This document shows positions 40,991 through 50,403 of a stretch of 63,685 bases of DNA, piece by piece. Under the pieces are notes generated by a model. It had not been told where the DNA came from and made no database searches. It was given only the letters and a program-made list of their open reading frames with translations. The number at the start of each line of letters is the position of its first letter. Position 1 is the first letter of the stretch. Source of the DNA: a virus; IMG/VR virus record IMGVR_UViG_3300047360_000121, positions 1 through 63,685 of that record, one strand, 5' to 3'. The position numbers and the translations under genes were made by a program.

Positions 40991-43125
40991 GCCAGATTAC
41001 TCGCCAGTTTGGACAGACTATGCCCCGGTTTCGGTTCAGCGTCGAACGCTTTTTCCTGCACCGACGGATCGAAGACCAAATCGTTCTGGTCCCACTCCTC
41101 GGCCCAAGACGGCGGGTTGGACGGGTCCATGTATTCCAGACCGATCGCAGGCGTCAACGTAGCGGCGACACAATAGACCAGCAAGTCCCAGCTTTCGTTT
41201 CGGTAGTTCCGGGGGTTCAGCCAGCCCTTCACGGGGTCCTTCACCTCGACGGTCAGTTCGATGTAGAAGTTATCGTTCAGCCACTTCGGGAAGCAGAACC
41301 GACCGCCGGGATCGAGACGGTCGAGTTTCTTGTCCACCATGTCCTTCACGGTGTTCGGGTTGATGAACAGCACGGGGATTTCGCCCCGCGCCCCGGCGTT
41401 CCGGTCCTTCCGCTGCGAGTCCGGGTAGCTGATCGCGACGCGCGGCGCTTCCTTCTGCGAGGCACCCTTCAGCAACATGAAGCGCCCGGCCATGCCTGGG
41501 TCCCATTCATAGGTTCCCTCGTCCCGGTTGGTCTGGGATTCTTCGTCCTCGGGGCCATAGCGCAGCCACCGCACGAAGTTGTATGCGTTCGCGGTCACGC
41601 CCTCGCGGCCACCGGAGTCGCAAATCACCTGCTTCACGCCCATCATGCGGCCCGAGCCGTCCGACAGCGGGTAAGCCTTCGCCAGCACCTCGTCGGCCAG
41701 CAGCTTCCAGTCCTCGGGGTACGCGCCGGGGTTCACCCACAGGCGCTCGCCGTCGTCGTCCTTCCGCTTGGACTTCTTGATCTCGAAGCGGTCGATCACG
41801 TAGATGTCGCCGTTCAGCGCGACGCCCTGTACCTGAACCACGAAGCGGTTCTTCTGCACGTCAATCGTCGCGATCAGGAAGCGCACCGCCGCCGGGACTT
41901 CGCGGAAGCCGAGATCGCGGGCGCGGGCCTTGATCGCCTCGGGCACCCGGTCGCTGGCGAGGCTCTTGGGCGTGTAGGCGTCACCCTGATCGGTGTTCAC
42001 GGTCGTCTTCAGCGTCTCCTCAGAGCCGGTGTTCTCGTAGTCCTTAATCGCCGACAGGTAATTGAACACGAGCGTCTTCCAGTCGGAGAACGCGGCGGCG
42101 ACGCCCTTCAACCAGAACGAGGCGATCGAGGAGCGCATCGGCGTCCCGGTGATCGAGCCGTCCTTCGCCCATGTCATGCCGTCCTGAATCCAGCGCCCGT
42201 TCCGGTTCATCTCGTGCTTGCCGGGCATCCCGTCCATCGGGTCGTGGTGGTAGTCGATCCCGCAATGCGGGCAGCGCAGCGTCGCCATCTCGGCAGCCGC
42301 CATCATGTCGTCGGTTTTGGGCCAGACTAGCAGGCTGAAGTCCGGCTCAAACTTGCCGTGGCACTCAACACAATCCCAGTACCAGCGCCGCCGGTCGCCC
42401 CGGTTGTAGAGCGCGAGGACGCCACGGGTGGGCGGGGCTTCATGCTTCGTGGCGCGGACCCATTTCGGGTTCTCGACGGCGTAGCCGGGCGAGGACTCAG
42501 CCGCGCACATGCCGTGACTGCGGAAGGAGGTCGCGCGCTTTCGGGCGAGGTCGAAGGGGTTGCCCTCGCCGTCCACGTCTTCCGGCATCCGGTCGTAGTC
42601 GGTCAGCAGCAGGCGGGGGATCGGCTTGCCGGACAGTTCGTTGATCGTCGGCCACGACAGGGTGAGCATCATCCCCGACTTGTAGTGCTTGTCGAAGGTG
42701 TTGTCGGCACTCTTGGACGGGGCCAGCATCGCGCCGACTTCTGGGCTGTGCCGGTGCATCCGGTCCACCCGGCGCATCGAGAAGTCGCGCGCCGTGGTCT
42801 GCGAGGTCTGCACGAGCATCATGTCGGCGGGGTCGCACATGACGGAATAAGTCTGCCAATTCAAGAACATCTCAGTTTTCCCGGCCTGAGCCGGGCCACT
42901 GAAAACCATGCCCGTGAAGTCCCGAGATTGCAGGGTGTTCATCGGCTCGATCAGGTATGGCGTGATGTCGTTCTTCAGCGGCCCGACGTAAGCGCCGGGG
43001 TTGTTCAGCTTGCGGTATCGCTCGGCAGCCTCGGCCACGGTCAGGCGCTCAGGCGGGCGCGCGCTCTTGGCCGCGTCCACGACCAGCGACTCGATCGTCT
43101 CATTGAACAGGTGCCGGGCGTTCAT
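40987..43125 (-). CDS. terL: Terminase large subunit (GpA type)
   Basis: This 712-residue protein is a lambda GpA-like packaging ATPase and nuclease. Walker A is GPAQAGKTE (about residue 80) and a Walker B-like strand is LLLTDYDRMPEDVDG. A zinc-binding pair, CVECHGKFE and CPHCGIDYHHD, follows, and the nuclease half contains FLIATIDVQKNRFVVQVQG. Length is normal for the family. GpA terminases usually cut at cos sites, which implies unit-length cohesive ends, although no cos site was identified here. Confidence 0.94.
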   Translation of the reverse strand: MNARHLFNETIESLVVDAAKSARPPERLTVAEAAERYRKLNNPGAYVGPLKNDITPYLIEPMNTLQSRDFTGMVFSGPAQAGKTEMFLNWQTYSVMCDPADMMLVQTSQTTARDFSMRRVDRMHRHSPEVGAMLAPSKSADNTFDKHYKSGMMLTLSWPTINELSGKPIPRLLLTDYDRMPEDVDGEGNPFDLARKRATSFRSHGMCAAESSPGYAVENPKWVRATKHEAPPTRGVLALYNRGDRRRWYWDCVECHGKFEPDFSLLVWPKTDDMMAAAEMATLRCPHCGIDYHHDPMDGMPGKHEMNRNGRWIQDGMTWAKDGSITGTPMRSSIASFWLKGVAAAFSDWKTLVFNYLSAIKDYENTGSEETLKTTVNTDQGDAYTPKSLASDRVPEAIKARARDLGFREVPAAVRFLIATIDVQKNRFVVQVQGVALNGDIYVIDRFEIKKSKRKDDDGERLWVNPGAYPEDWKLLADEVLAKAYPLSDGSGRMMGVKQVICDSGGREGVTANAYNFVRWLRYGPEDEESQTNRDEGTYEWDPGMAGRFMLLKGASQKEAPRVAISYPDSQRKDRNAGARGEIPVLFINPNTVKDMVDKKLDRLDPGGRFCFPKWLNDNFYIELTVEVKDPVKGWLNPRNYRNESWDLLVYCVAATLTPAIGLEYMDPSNPPSWAEEWDQNDLVFDPSVQEKAFDAEPKPGHSLSKLASNLA

Positions 43126-43820
43126 ACCATGTCCTCGATCTCGGCGTCTTCGGCGTCTTCGTCCGCGTCGTCGGCCATGATGGTTTCGATGCGCTCGGAG
43201 TCGCCGAACCGTTGCTCAAGTTCGGCCAACTGCGGCCCGGTCATGTTCTCGTTCATCTGCTTCACGAGGGCGTCGAAAATCGCACCCTGAAGCGCATCCG
43301 ACATTTCGATGATGATCCGGCGCTGATCCTCGGAAAGCTGGACCTGCCGCTCGACGGTATCGGCCCAAAGCTGGACGGTGAACTTGATCGTCTGGAAGGT
43401 GCTGCCGAGCACTTCCCTGATCTGGTCCGTGCGCCACAGGTCGCCCGCGTTCTCCTCCCACTTCTGCCGCTTCAGCATGGCGTCCCACACCGACTGCTGA
43501 AGCGCCGGGGGCAGGTCGCCCTTCTTCAGCGCCTTCATGTATTCCTTCGTGCTGAAGGCCGGGGCCACGAGGAAACCCGCCGCCGTGCGCAGGTCGTAGA
43601 GGTGGACCTTCATCTTCGTGCCGCGCGTCTTCGTCGCCTTGATCGGGCAGCCGCGCAGCCGGTAGCGCACGGTCGGCTCGGGCATCTTGAACGCCGTGGA
43701 CAGCCACGCCGTCGTCACGCCCTTGGCGGTCAGATCGCCGTCTGCGGCGAGCCGGTGATCCACGCCCTGCTGGCGGGACTGCCGGTGCAGGTCCAGCCGC
43801 TTTTCGATGCTCTTAGCCAT
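43122..43820 (-). CDS. terS: Terminase small subunit (DUF1441/Nu1-like) with acidic tail
   Basis: This 232-residue protein lies just before the large subunit with an ATGA overlap. The N-terminal 60 residues contain a helix-turn-helix-like DNA-recognition part (GVTTAWLSTAFKMPEPTVRYRL), and the middle is helical for oligomerisation (RQVQLSEDQRRIIIEMSDAL). It would select the packaging site. It ends AEDAEIEDMV after an acidic run, the shared tail of this phage. Confidence 0.82.
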   Translation of the reverse strand: MAKSIEKRLDLHRQSRQQGVDHRLAADGDLTAKGVTTAWLSTAFKMPEPTVRYRLRGCPIKATKTRGTKMKVHLYDLRTAAGFLVAPAFSTKEYMKALKKGDLPPALQQSVWDAMLKRQKWEENAGDLWRTDQIREVLGSTFQTIKFTVQLWADTVERQVQLSEDQRRIIIEMSDALQGAIFDALVKQMNENMTGPQLAELEQRFGDSERIETIMADDADEDAEDAEIEDMV

Positions 43821-45315
43821 GCGCGGCCCTCTCCAACTGCACCATGACAGCTTCCTTCAATCGGTCTTCGGTCGCCTTCCGGTTCCGCAGGACCGGCAGG
43901 ATCAGTTCGTCGGCGGTGCCCTCCGCGATGATTCGGTGCAGGAACACCCGGTCGCGCGTCTGCCCCGATCGGTGCAGCCGCTTGAGGAACTGCATGTAGA
44001 GTTCATGACTCCACGTCAGCCCGTACCAAACCGAGATGTTGGACCCGGCCTGAAAGTTCAGCCCGTGGCCCGCACTGGCGGGGTGCAGCAACAGCATCCG
44101 AATCCGCCCGGCGTTCCAGTCGCGCATATCGCTCGCGCTATCACCGAAAACCCGGACGTAGGGAAACCGCTTCTTGATCGCATCTTTATCGAACTTGAAC
44201 GAGTAGGCAACCAGCATTGGCGCACCCGCACTCTCCTGAACGATGGATTCCAGCGCGTCCAGCTTCTCGGTGTGGACCGGCACCGCGTCGCCGTCCTCGG
44301 TATAGAGCGAGCCGTTGGCGAACTGAAGCAGCTTGCCGGTGAGCACACCGTTGTTCACGGCCTCGATCGTCTCAGGTTCGTCCCGGTTGTTCACGAGGTC
44401 GATCGCCATCTCGCGCTCAAACTCGCGGTATCGCTTCATCACGGCCCGGTCGAGCCGGACCTTATGGTCGATCTCGACCAGCGGCGGCAGCTTCAGGTAG
44501 TCCTGTTCGCGCAGCGCGAAGAACCGATCCTTGATCCGGCTCATGATCTCATCCTCGGAATGGGCCAGAGGTTCGATCGTATGGGCGTACTGGTTCTCCA
44601 CGAACCACCGCTGCTTGTAGGCCGTGATCGACGTGCCGAGGCGTTCCCCCTTGTCCACGGCGTACATCGGCCCCCAGAGGTCGATCAGGCCGTTCGGGGC
44701 CGGGGTGCCGGACAGGCCGACGAACCGTACCGTCTTCGTGCGCACCCGGTCGATCACACCGAGTTCGGTCAGGCGCGGCGCGGGCATGGTGCCGTCTGCG
44801 CGGGGCTTCGGCTTCGAGCGTTTCCGGCCCGCCTTCAGGCGGCTCACCTCGTCGTAGATGATCGTGTCGAAGGGCCAGCGCCGCAGGCCGATGTATTTGA
44901 TGAGCCAGCCGAGGTTTTCCCGGTTGACGATCGTGATCTTGCACGGCCCGAAGCGCAGCGCGGCCTTCCGCTCGGCCTCAGTGCCGGTGACGATCCGGTA
45001 GCGCAGATGCCGCGAGAAAGACCACTTCGCGATCTCCTCGGGCCATGTGTTCTCGGTCACGCGCAGCGGCGCGATGATGAGGACGTGCTTGGCCTCGCCG
45101 GTAGCGATCAGGTCGGACACGGCCTTCAGCACCGCCCCGGTCTTCCCGAGGCCCATCTCAGCGCCCAGCAGGACGCCCGGCAGGCTCTTGATCGCGTCCA
45201 CCATCCAGTTCTGGTAGGGGCGCAGGTTCTCAGCGTCGAGGATCGTCTTCGGCGGGCCGTGGATCAGTTCGATCGCCTCGATGTCGGTCAGGTGCTTCGG
45301 GAGAACGGTCTTCAC
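43813..45315 (-). CDS. SNF2-type DNA helicase/translocase
   Basis: This 500-residue superfamily 2 protein has Walker A GAEMGLGKTGA (about residue 51), a DEXX-type box IIYDEVSRLK, motif III LSGTPAPNG, and motif VI QFLKRLHRSGQTRDRV. Phage proteins of this group remodel or unwind DNA during replication and recombination. It follows the VRR-NUC gene with overlap, and the two may act as a helicase-nuclease pair. Confidence 0.92.
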   Translation of the reverse strand: MKTVLPKHLTDIEAIELIHGPPKTILDAENLRPYQNWMVDAIKSLPGVLLGAEMGLGKTGAVLKAVSDLIATGEAKHVLIIAPLRVTENTWPEEIAKWSFSRHLRYRIVTGTEAERKAALRFGPCKITIVNRENLGWLIKYIGLRRWPFDTIIYDEVSRLKAGRKRSKPKPRADGTMPAPRLTELGVIDRVRTKTVRFVGLSGTPAPNGLIDLWGPMYAVDKGERLGTSITAYKQRWFVENQYAHTIEPLAHSEDEIMSRIKDRFFALREQDYLKLPPLVEIDHKVRLDRAVMKRYREFEREMAIDLVNNRDEPETIEAVNNGVLTGKLLQFANGSLYTEDGDAVPVHTEKLDALESIVQESAGAPMLVAYSFKFDKDAIKKRFPYVRVFGDSASDMRDWNAGRIRMLLLHPASAGHGLNFQAGSNISVWYGLTWSHELYMQFLKRLHRSGQTRDRVFLHRIIAEGTADELILPVLRNRKATEDRLKEAVMVQLERAAHG

Positions 45316-45635
45316 ACAATGTCCTTCCAGTCGTCGTCCAGCGGTGGCCCGCCGTTGTGCCCCGGCAGCAGCCAGAGGATGCGCAGGGCGTCCGTGGCAG
45401 TATCGCAGACATGCACCTCAATGCCAGCCTTCCGCATCCTCTCATGCTCAACGGTCTGGCCCCGGCGAGGCGACTCACCGGGGCGCTTGAACTCGATGAA
45501 GACCGTTCCGCGATCAGCGCGGGCGAACAGCCGGTCGGGTGCGTGGCGGCGACCCGGCCATTGGACCTTCCGCACGTAGTAGCCCGCCATCTCGGCGCGG
45601 CGAACGACCGGCATCTCGACGGCAGACTCCCGCAT
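45312..45635 (-). CDS. VRR-NUC domain nuclease
   Basis: This 107-residue protein is a small VRR-NUC (PDDEXK) nuclease: GYYVRKVQWPGRRHAPDRLFA supplies the Asp, and GTVFIEFKRPGESP the E.K pair. Phage versions cut branched DNA or Holliday junctions. It ends LDDDWKDIV, a short form of the shared tail. It overlaps the helicase gene by four bases. Confidence 0.87.
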   Translation of the reverse strand: MRESAVEMPVVRRAEMAGYYVRKVQWPGRRHAPDRLFARADRGTVFIEFKRPGESPRRGQTVEHERMRKAGIEVHVCDTATDALRILWLLPGHNGGPPLDDDWKDIV

Positions 45636-45922
45636 TACTTCGGGCCGCCGCTGCCTCGGATCGTGAGCGTTTTAGTGCTCGCGGCTTCGGGGTCGGCGTT
45701 TTCGAGGTTCACTTCGGTTTCCCGCGCTTTCGGTTCAGCGCCGCCGGTCACGAACCGCCCGTCGAAGAACTCGGAACAGGGCCGGACCCAGACCGTGTTG
45801 CCGATCAGCGTCTTGTAGATCACCACGGGGGTCATGTCGCTCTCGCGGATGCCGAAATGAATGATGCGGTAGTGCCTGCCGGTCTTCTGGTGGGTGTAGA
45901 TCAGGTCGGTGAAGTGGGCCAT
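45635..45922 (-). CDS. DUF1653-like small protein
   Basis: This 95-residue protein begins FTDLIYTHQKTGRHYRIIHF and has VVIYKTLIGNTVWVRPCSEFFDGRF, the pattern of DUF1653 (Tyr-His-Lys then VYKTL and VRP..F). The function of the family is unknown. The C-terminal 30 residues are low complexity. It lies between the polymerase and VRR-NUC genes. Confidence 0.7.
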   Translation of the reverse strand: MAHFTDLIYTHQKTGRHYRIIHFGIRESDMTPVVIYKTLIGNTVWVRPCSEFFDGRFVTGGAEPKARETEVNLENADPEAASTKTLTIRGSGGPK

Positions 45923-45925
45923 GTG

Positions 45926-48001
45926 TCAGTCCTTGATGAAGTGGGTGGTGATGTGCCCGGCGGAACCGAGCGGCAGGCCGGGTGCCCAGACAGGCACCTC
46001 CTCCATGCATTGAATGAGGACCGGCAGCTTGGCCGCAGCGTCCTCCTCGCGAATGAGCGGGGTGATCTGATCGTGGACGTGGAGTCGAATGTCCAGACCT
46101 TCCTTCTTCGCCAGCTTCATGCCGTGAACCAGCAGGTCGCGGCTGATCGCTTGGTCGGCGTTCTCCACGATCTTGCCCGGCGTGGTGTGGGTCCGCACCC
46201 ATTGCTTCTTGTCGTTCAGGCCCTCGTAGGTGAGCGACTGGCGCATCTCGCCCCACGGCGTCTCGCGCTCCTCCAATTTCGGGCGCAGGTAGTGCAGTGG
46301 GCGTCCCGAGGGCAGGATCATACGCATGAAGGGGCCTTTGATGTCGAACCGGACGTAGCCCTCCTCCTGCGGCTTGCCGGTCCTGACGCACCGCTTGGCG
46401 GCTTTCTCAAGGGCGTACCAGTAGGACTTCACCTCCTTGAACTCGCGACGGAAGGTGTCGATCGAGTGCTGCGCGTCCTCCTGCGTGAACTGCTTGACGC
46501 CCATGCCCCACGCATAGCCCAGCAGGCCGGTCGCCTCGATCTCGCCCGTCTGGTGGTTCACCCGCTGCTGCCCCGCGCCCATGCCGTAGCCCGCGCCGAG
46601 CGTTCCGGGTTTGCCGATCGACCGCTTCGCGCCGTTCCCGAGCACCTTGTATTCGTGCCAGAGGTCTTCGTAGGGCTGATCGTAGAGGTAGGCCGCGAAG
46701 GCGAGATAGGGGTCGCGCTTCAGCTTGAACACGTCGAGGATTTTGTCGCAGTTGGCGAGCCAGCCGAGCACCCTGTTCTCGATCGCGTTCAGGTCGGCGT
46801 CCAGAAAGGTGAAGCCTTCGGGGGCCTGCGCCGCCGGGCGCAACGCCGAGGCGAGCACGTCGAAGGGGTTGCCGTGAACCATGCGCAGGGCTTCGAGATC
46901 GAGGTGTTCGATCGCCCGCGCGATTTGCGGCTGCATCGGCTCAAACCGCTTCTCGGGCCGGGGAAGGTTCTGCGGCTGGAAGATGCGCCCAGCGTATCGC
47001 CCTGTGCGGGCCGCGCCGTTCATCTGAAGCACGTTCCGCAGCAGGCCGTCGTCGTCGGTCGCCCGGTCGAGGGCGTAGTATTTCTTGATCGAGGTGCGCG
47101 AGGTTTCGGCGCGCAGTTCCAGCACCCGGTAGAGGTCGCGCTCCTCCTCGGGATGCGCCGCGCCGTCCATGATGCGGTTCCCGATGTCCGCGAGCGCCTG
47201 CGTGATGTGGCCCTTCTTCATGTCCTCGTAGGGGTAGCCCTGTTCGCGCAGCCACGGGAGAAGCTGCTTCACCGAGTTCGGGTTCGCGAGGCCGGTGATG
47301 TCGGCCATCTCGTCCAGCGCCTCGGCGAGCGCCTGTTCGTAGATGCGCAGCGCGTTCGTCACCATGGCCCGGTTGATCGGAAGCCCGGCCCGGTTGATCT
47401 CCTGATCGAGAAACCAGAGGTCCCATTCGTCGGCGCTCATGTCGAACTTGCGCAGGCGGCGGTAGATCGCGCGCTCGGATTCCACGTCCGATCGGTTATA
47501 GGCGAGGTAGTCGCACCAGTCGTCGGGGTCGTCATACCAGAACACCCGCGTCGCGGGGTTGTTCTTCGACGGCTTTCGGGGGAACGAGAACTTCCGCATC
47601 AGGGCCTTGCCCCGGCGGTCCTTCTGCTGATCCATCGGCAGGCCGATGACCTCACCGGCCTTGCCCAGCGACCCCGGCAGCGAGCAATGCAGCGCCAGAA
47701 CCATCGTGTCGCGCCACTGGCGAATGTCCACCGGCAGCCCGAGGGTGTGCTCGATGATCTGCATCTCAAAGGGCGCGTTCCATGCCCACTTGATGACCTC
47801 GGGATCGACCAGCGCCTCGGACAGTTCAGCCGTCAGCGGCTCACCCTCGGCGTGGGCAAGCTGCTGGATCGGCGCGTCGTTGAAGGCGAAGGCGGTCATC
47901 AACGCCTCGGTCGAGGTGTGCCGCGCATAGACGGACGACCCGGTGTCCTTCAGGTTCATCTCGGAAAACGTCTCGAAGTCGATATGCAGGCGGTCGGGCA
48001 T
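45926..48001 (-). CDS. DNA polymerase I family (PolA) with 3'-5' exonuclease
   Basis: This 691-residue family A polymerase replicates the phage genome. The exonuclease part has IDFETFSE, WNAPFEMQI and YNRSDVESE (residues 7-190). Polymerase motif A is DADLNAIENRV. Motif B is AKRSIGKPGTLGAGYG, in which the position equivalent to E. coli 762 is Leu. Motif C is VHDQ rather than the usual VHDE. No 5'-3' exonuclease domain is present, as is normal for phages. It is one base from the 48001 gene. Confidence 0.94.
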   Translation of the reverse strand: MPDRLHIDFETFSEMNLKDTGSSVYARHTSTEALMTAFAFNDAPIQQLAHAEGEPLTAELSEALVDPEVIKWAWNAPFEMQIIEHTLGLPVDIRQWRDTMVLALHCSLPGSLGKAGEVIGLPMDQQKDRRGKALMRKFSFPRKPSKNNPATRVFWYDDPDDWCDYLAYNRSDVESERAIYRRLRKFDMSADEWDLWFLDQEINRAGLPINRAMVTNALRIYEQALAEALDEMADITGLANPNSVKQLLPWLREQGYPYEDMKKGHITQALADIGNRIMDGAAHPEEERDLYRVLELRAETSRTSIKKYYALDRATDDDGLLRNVLQMNGAARTGRYAGRIFQPQNLPRPEKRFEPMQPQIARAIEHLDLEALRMVHGNPFDVLASALRPAAQAPEGFTFLDADLNAIENRVLGWLANCDKILDVFKLKRDPYLAFAAYLYDQPYEDLWHEYKVLGNGAKRSIGKPGTLGAGYGMGAGQQRVNHQTGEIEATGLLGYAWGMGVKQFTQEDAQHSIDTFRREFKEVKSYWYALEKAAKRCVRTGKPQEEGYVRFDIKGPFMRMILPSGRPLHYLRPKLEERETPWGEMRQSLTYEGLNDKKQWVRTHTTPGKIVENADQAISRDLLVHGMKLAKKEGLDIRLHVHDQITPLIREEDAAAKLPVLIQCMEEVPVWAPGLPLGSAGHITTHFIKD

Positions 48002-48303
48002 CAGGCGTCTCTCAGCAGGGCGGCGATCGCCTCATTGTATTCACGCTCGGCGGCGCGCTCGGCCTCGTCACGGGCAACGCGCAGGGCGAACGCTGCGGCG
48101 CAGAAACGCTCGGCTTCCTCTCGGGTGTCGAACGCGGCCATGACGCGGGCGATCATCACGGCCTTCACGCGGCTGCGGCCCCCGCCAGTCAGCACTTGGA
48201 CGCGGCGCGGCGTGACACCCACGACCTCGATCGGGTGCGGGTTCGCATACTGCGGAAGGAGGGGGTGGCGCAGGACGGCCCACTGGCCGGTCTTGGGGAT
48301 CAT
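48001..48303 (-). CDS. Unknown small protein
   Basis: This 100-residue protein starts at ATG 48303 behind AGAGGACTCCTGAC, the repeated leader. The N-terminal half has strands (IEVVGVTPRRVQVLTGG, KAVMIARVMAAF), and the second half is one long helix rich in Ala, Glu and Arg. No family name. It lies between the ssDNA-binding protein and the polymerase. Confidence 0.7.
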   Translation of the reverse strand: MIPKTGQWAVLRHPLLPQYANPHPIEVVGVTPRRVQVLTGGGRSRVKAVMIARVMAAFDTREEAERFCAAAFALRVARDEAERAAEREYNEAIAALLRDA

Positions 48304-48326
48304 GTCAGGAGTCCTCTCGTGGTGGC

Positions 48327-48350
48327 GGGGGCTGCCCGTGAACAGCCCCC
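48327..48350 (-). terminator. Intercistronic hairpin
   Basis: GGGGGCTG and CAGCCCCC form an 8-bp stem around an 8-base loop, between the ssDNA-binding protein gene and the 48303 start. There is no T run. It probably helps set relative expression of the abundant upstream product. Confidence 0.5.
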
Positions 48351-48359
48351 TATGATGTA

Positions 48360-49043
48360 TCAGATCATGTCGTCGTCATCATCCTCCTCGTCATCGCTGA
48401 AGTCGCCGCCGATCGACCCCTCGGTCCCGGCCATATCGTCATCGAACTCCTCGTCAACGTCGATCGAGGTGCCGCCGAACGGCTCACCGTCGCGGAAGAA
48501 CTGGACCGCCTTGACCTGCGCGTTCAGGCGCTTGCCGTGCTTGTTGTCCTGCGCCCAGATCACGAGCACCGCGTTCACGTAGCAACCCGAGTAGGGGGCG
48601 TTCTTGCCGCCGCCCTCGGCCTCGATCCACTTGCCGTTGCCGTCCTTGCGGTTAGTAATGACGGACGGGCGCTCGTTCAGTTGGGCGTTGGCCGAAGCGT
48701 AGTGGTTCCCGGCGTAACCGTCCCAATTCTCCTGATCGCCGTCGCGGAAGAACTTCCGGTCGTCCTTGATCTTGGGCCACTTGTCGGGATCGTCGCCCCA
48801 CTTTTTCGCCTTGGCCTCGTCGCCCGCCGCCTTGATCGCCTTCAGGATGGGCATCTTCTTGCCCTTGAAGACGCCCTGCATCTCCTTCGCGTCTTCCTTG
48901 GGAATCAGGAAGTTCGCGCCCCACGTCTCGCGGATCGTGCCGTCGTCGTTCTCGGAACGATTCGGCTCGTACAGCTTCTCGAAGGAGAGGCGCACGTTGA
49001 GCAGGGTGACTTTGCCGATGATGTCTGCTTTGGCCTTCGCCAT
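48360..49043 (-). CDS. Single-stranded DNA-binding protein (DUF2815 type)
   Basis: This 227-residue protein matches DUF2815, the phage ssDNA-binding proteins encoded next to PolA-type polymerases: KVTLLNVRLSFEKLYEP at the start, ANFLIPKEDAKEM, and YSGCYVNAVLVIWAQDN followed by GKRLNAQVKAVQFFRDGE. It coats ssDNA at forks. The last 25 residues are strongly acidic and end DDDDDMI. This parallels the acidic tip of bacterial SSB that recruits partners and is the model for the tails on other proteins here. Confidence 0.88.
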   Translation of the reverse strand: MAKAKADIIGKVTLLNVRLSFEKLYEPNRSENDDGTIRETWGANFLIPKEDAKEMQGVFKGKKMPILKAIKAAGDEAKAKKWGDDPDKWPKIKDDRKFFRDGDQENWDGYAGNHYASANAQLNERPSVITNRKDGNGKWIEAEGGGKNAPYSGCYVNAVLVIWAQDNKHGKRLNAQVKAVQFFRDGEPFGGTSIDVDEEFDDDMAGTEGSIGGDFSDDEEDDDDDMI

Positions 49044-49052
49044 GGTAGTCTC

Positions 49053-50333
49053 CTAGATTACGTCGTCTTCGTCAGGTGCGTCCGGCAGGTCCGACAGGGC
49101 ATCCCGTATCGGCTCACCCGGATCAGTTTCAGGGACGAGGATCGGCCTCGCTTCCCCCATCTGCACATACCGGGCGTAGACTTCCCGGTACTGCTTCTTC
49201 CCGACCAGCTTCTCAAGCTGCGGCGGGGAGATCAGAGCGCGCGGCAGGTATGCCTCGTCACCCAGATTCTTCTTCAGGATCACCTCGGCGCGCACGGGGT
49301 CGGTGAAGGCGCGCTTGCCGCGCCGTCCGGCGACCATCTTCATGCCGGGCACCTCGCGGCCCATCTCGGCGTCCTTGTAGGCTTCCTCCTGAAGCTGCTT
49401 CAGGTACTTCTCGATGGTGCCCTTGGACAAGAGCACCTGCGACCGCTGTTCGGGCGTCATGGCCCGGCGCAGCGTGGGTTCCTCGCCGACCATGAACTCG
49501 GTTTCGAGGTCATCGAACTCCAAGCCCATGAGGTCGGTCAACCAGCGGGCGCGGGCCTCGCAGGTATTGTAGCGCGCCGCCGGGCAGAAGTTGCATTGCT
49601 TCTCGCCGGGCACGAAGGGCGCATCGGGGTCTTCGGTCAGCGCGGCGTCCTCGCGAATGCGACGGCCCTCGCGCAACAGGTGCCCCATGGTCGTCACCCA
49701 CGTTCCGCCACCGCCGGGCGCGCGGGGTTGCTCGATCATCACCTGAACCTTGATGTCCTCGGCCCAAGAGGCGTTCCGGTCGGGGTCGATCCCCCGGCGA
49801 CGCGCTTCCTCGGCGAACATATCGCGGGCGATGTCGGACCACGTTCCGAGCGCATAGAGGATCGCTTGATCGTTCTCCTCGGGATGGACCGGGACGCCCT
49901 GCCCGTATTTCCAGTCGAAGACGGTGATCGTCCAGTTCGCGGGGTCGAGCAGCGCGGCGTCGGTCGTGCCGAACTCGCCTTCGCCGACCCATTCGGCAAG
50001 GCTCACGCGCTTCTCGACAAGAAGGGTGGTGGTGTCCGTCTCCATGGCCCACAGCAGGTCCAGACCGGCCAGCATGTTGTCGGCCATCTCGTGATCGAAC
50101 TCAAGCCAGCCGAAGCCCTCGACCTCCATCCCGTCACCGACGAAGCCGTGCGGCTCAAGCCCCATTTCGAGGCAGTCGGCGGCGAAGTCGTGGAAGACGG
50201 TGCCATAGGCAGCTTCGATGCCAGCGGTATTCGGGTGGCCTGCCGACGCCCGAACCGAAGCCGGGCATTTCCGCCAGCGGTGGGCCGTGGAAGGCCCACG
50301 CTTCGAGTGCGCAATCTCGTCGGTGTCGGACAT
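49053..50333 (-). CDS. RecB/Cas4-like PDDEXK nuclease (DUF2800)
   Basis: This 426-residue protein fits DUF2800, a PDDEXK exonuclease group in phage replication modules: a start with STAHRWRKCPASVRAS, then GTVFHDFAADCLE, the active-site block GTTDAALL...VFDWKYGQG (Asp and D.K), and NDQAILYALG. A cysteine cluster (CNFCPAARYNTC) may hold an iron-sulphur cluster or zinc. It likely processes DNA ends for recombination. It ends APDEDDVI, the shared tail. ATG 50333 is chosen at the protein-like boundary; the ribosome-binding site is weak (GGAAC). Confidence 0.85.
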   Translation of the reverse strand: MSDTDEIAHSKRGPSTAHRWRKCPASVRASAGHPNTAGIEAAYGTVFHDFAADCLEMGLEPHGFVGDGMEVEGFGWLEFDHEMADNMLAGLDLLWAMETDTTTLLVEKRVSLAEWVGEGEFGTTDAALLDPANWTITVFDWKYGQGVPVHPEENDQAILYALGTWSDIARDMFAEEARRRGIDPDRNASWAEDIKVQVMIEQPRAPGGGGTWVTTMGHLLREGRRIREDAALTEDPDAPFVPGEKQCNFCPAARYNTCEARARWLTDLMGLEFDDLETEFMVGEEPTLRRAMTPEQRSQVLLSKGTIEKYLKQLQEEAYKDAEMGREVPGMKMVAGRRGKRAFTDPVRAEVILKKNLGDEAYLPRALISPPQLEKLVGKKQYREVYARYVQMGEARPILVPETDPGEPIRDALSDLPDAPDEDDVI

Positions 50334-50364
50334 GAGGTTCAGTTCCGTGTCAGGGAGAAGGGAA

Positions 50365-50397
50365 CCCCCGGCGGAAGGGAGGAGAATCCGCCGGGGG
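50365..50397 (-). terminator. 11-bp intercistronic hairpin
   Basis: CCCCCGGCGGA (50365-50375) pairs perfectly with TCCGCCGGGGG (50387-50397) in the gap between the 50404 gene and the DUF2800 nuclease. It is a strong RNA hairpin without a long T run; partial terminator or processing site. Confidence 0.6.
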
Positions 50398-50403
50398 CTG
50401 GGC

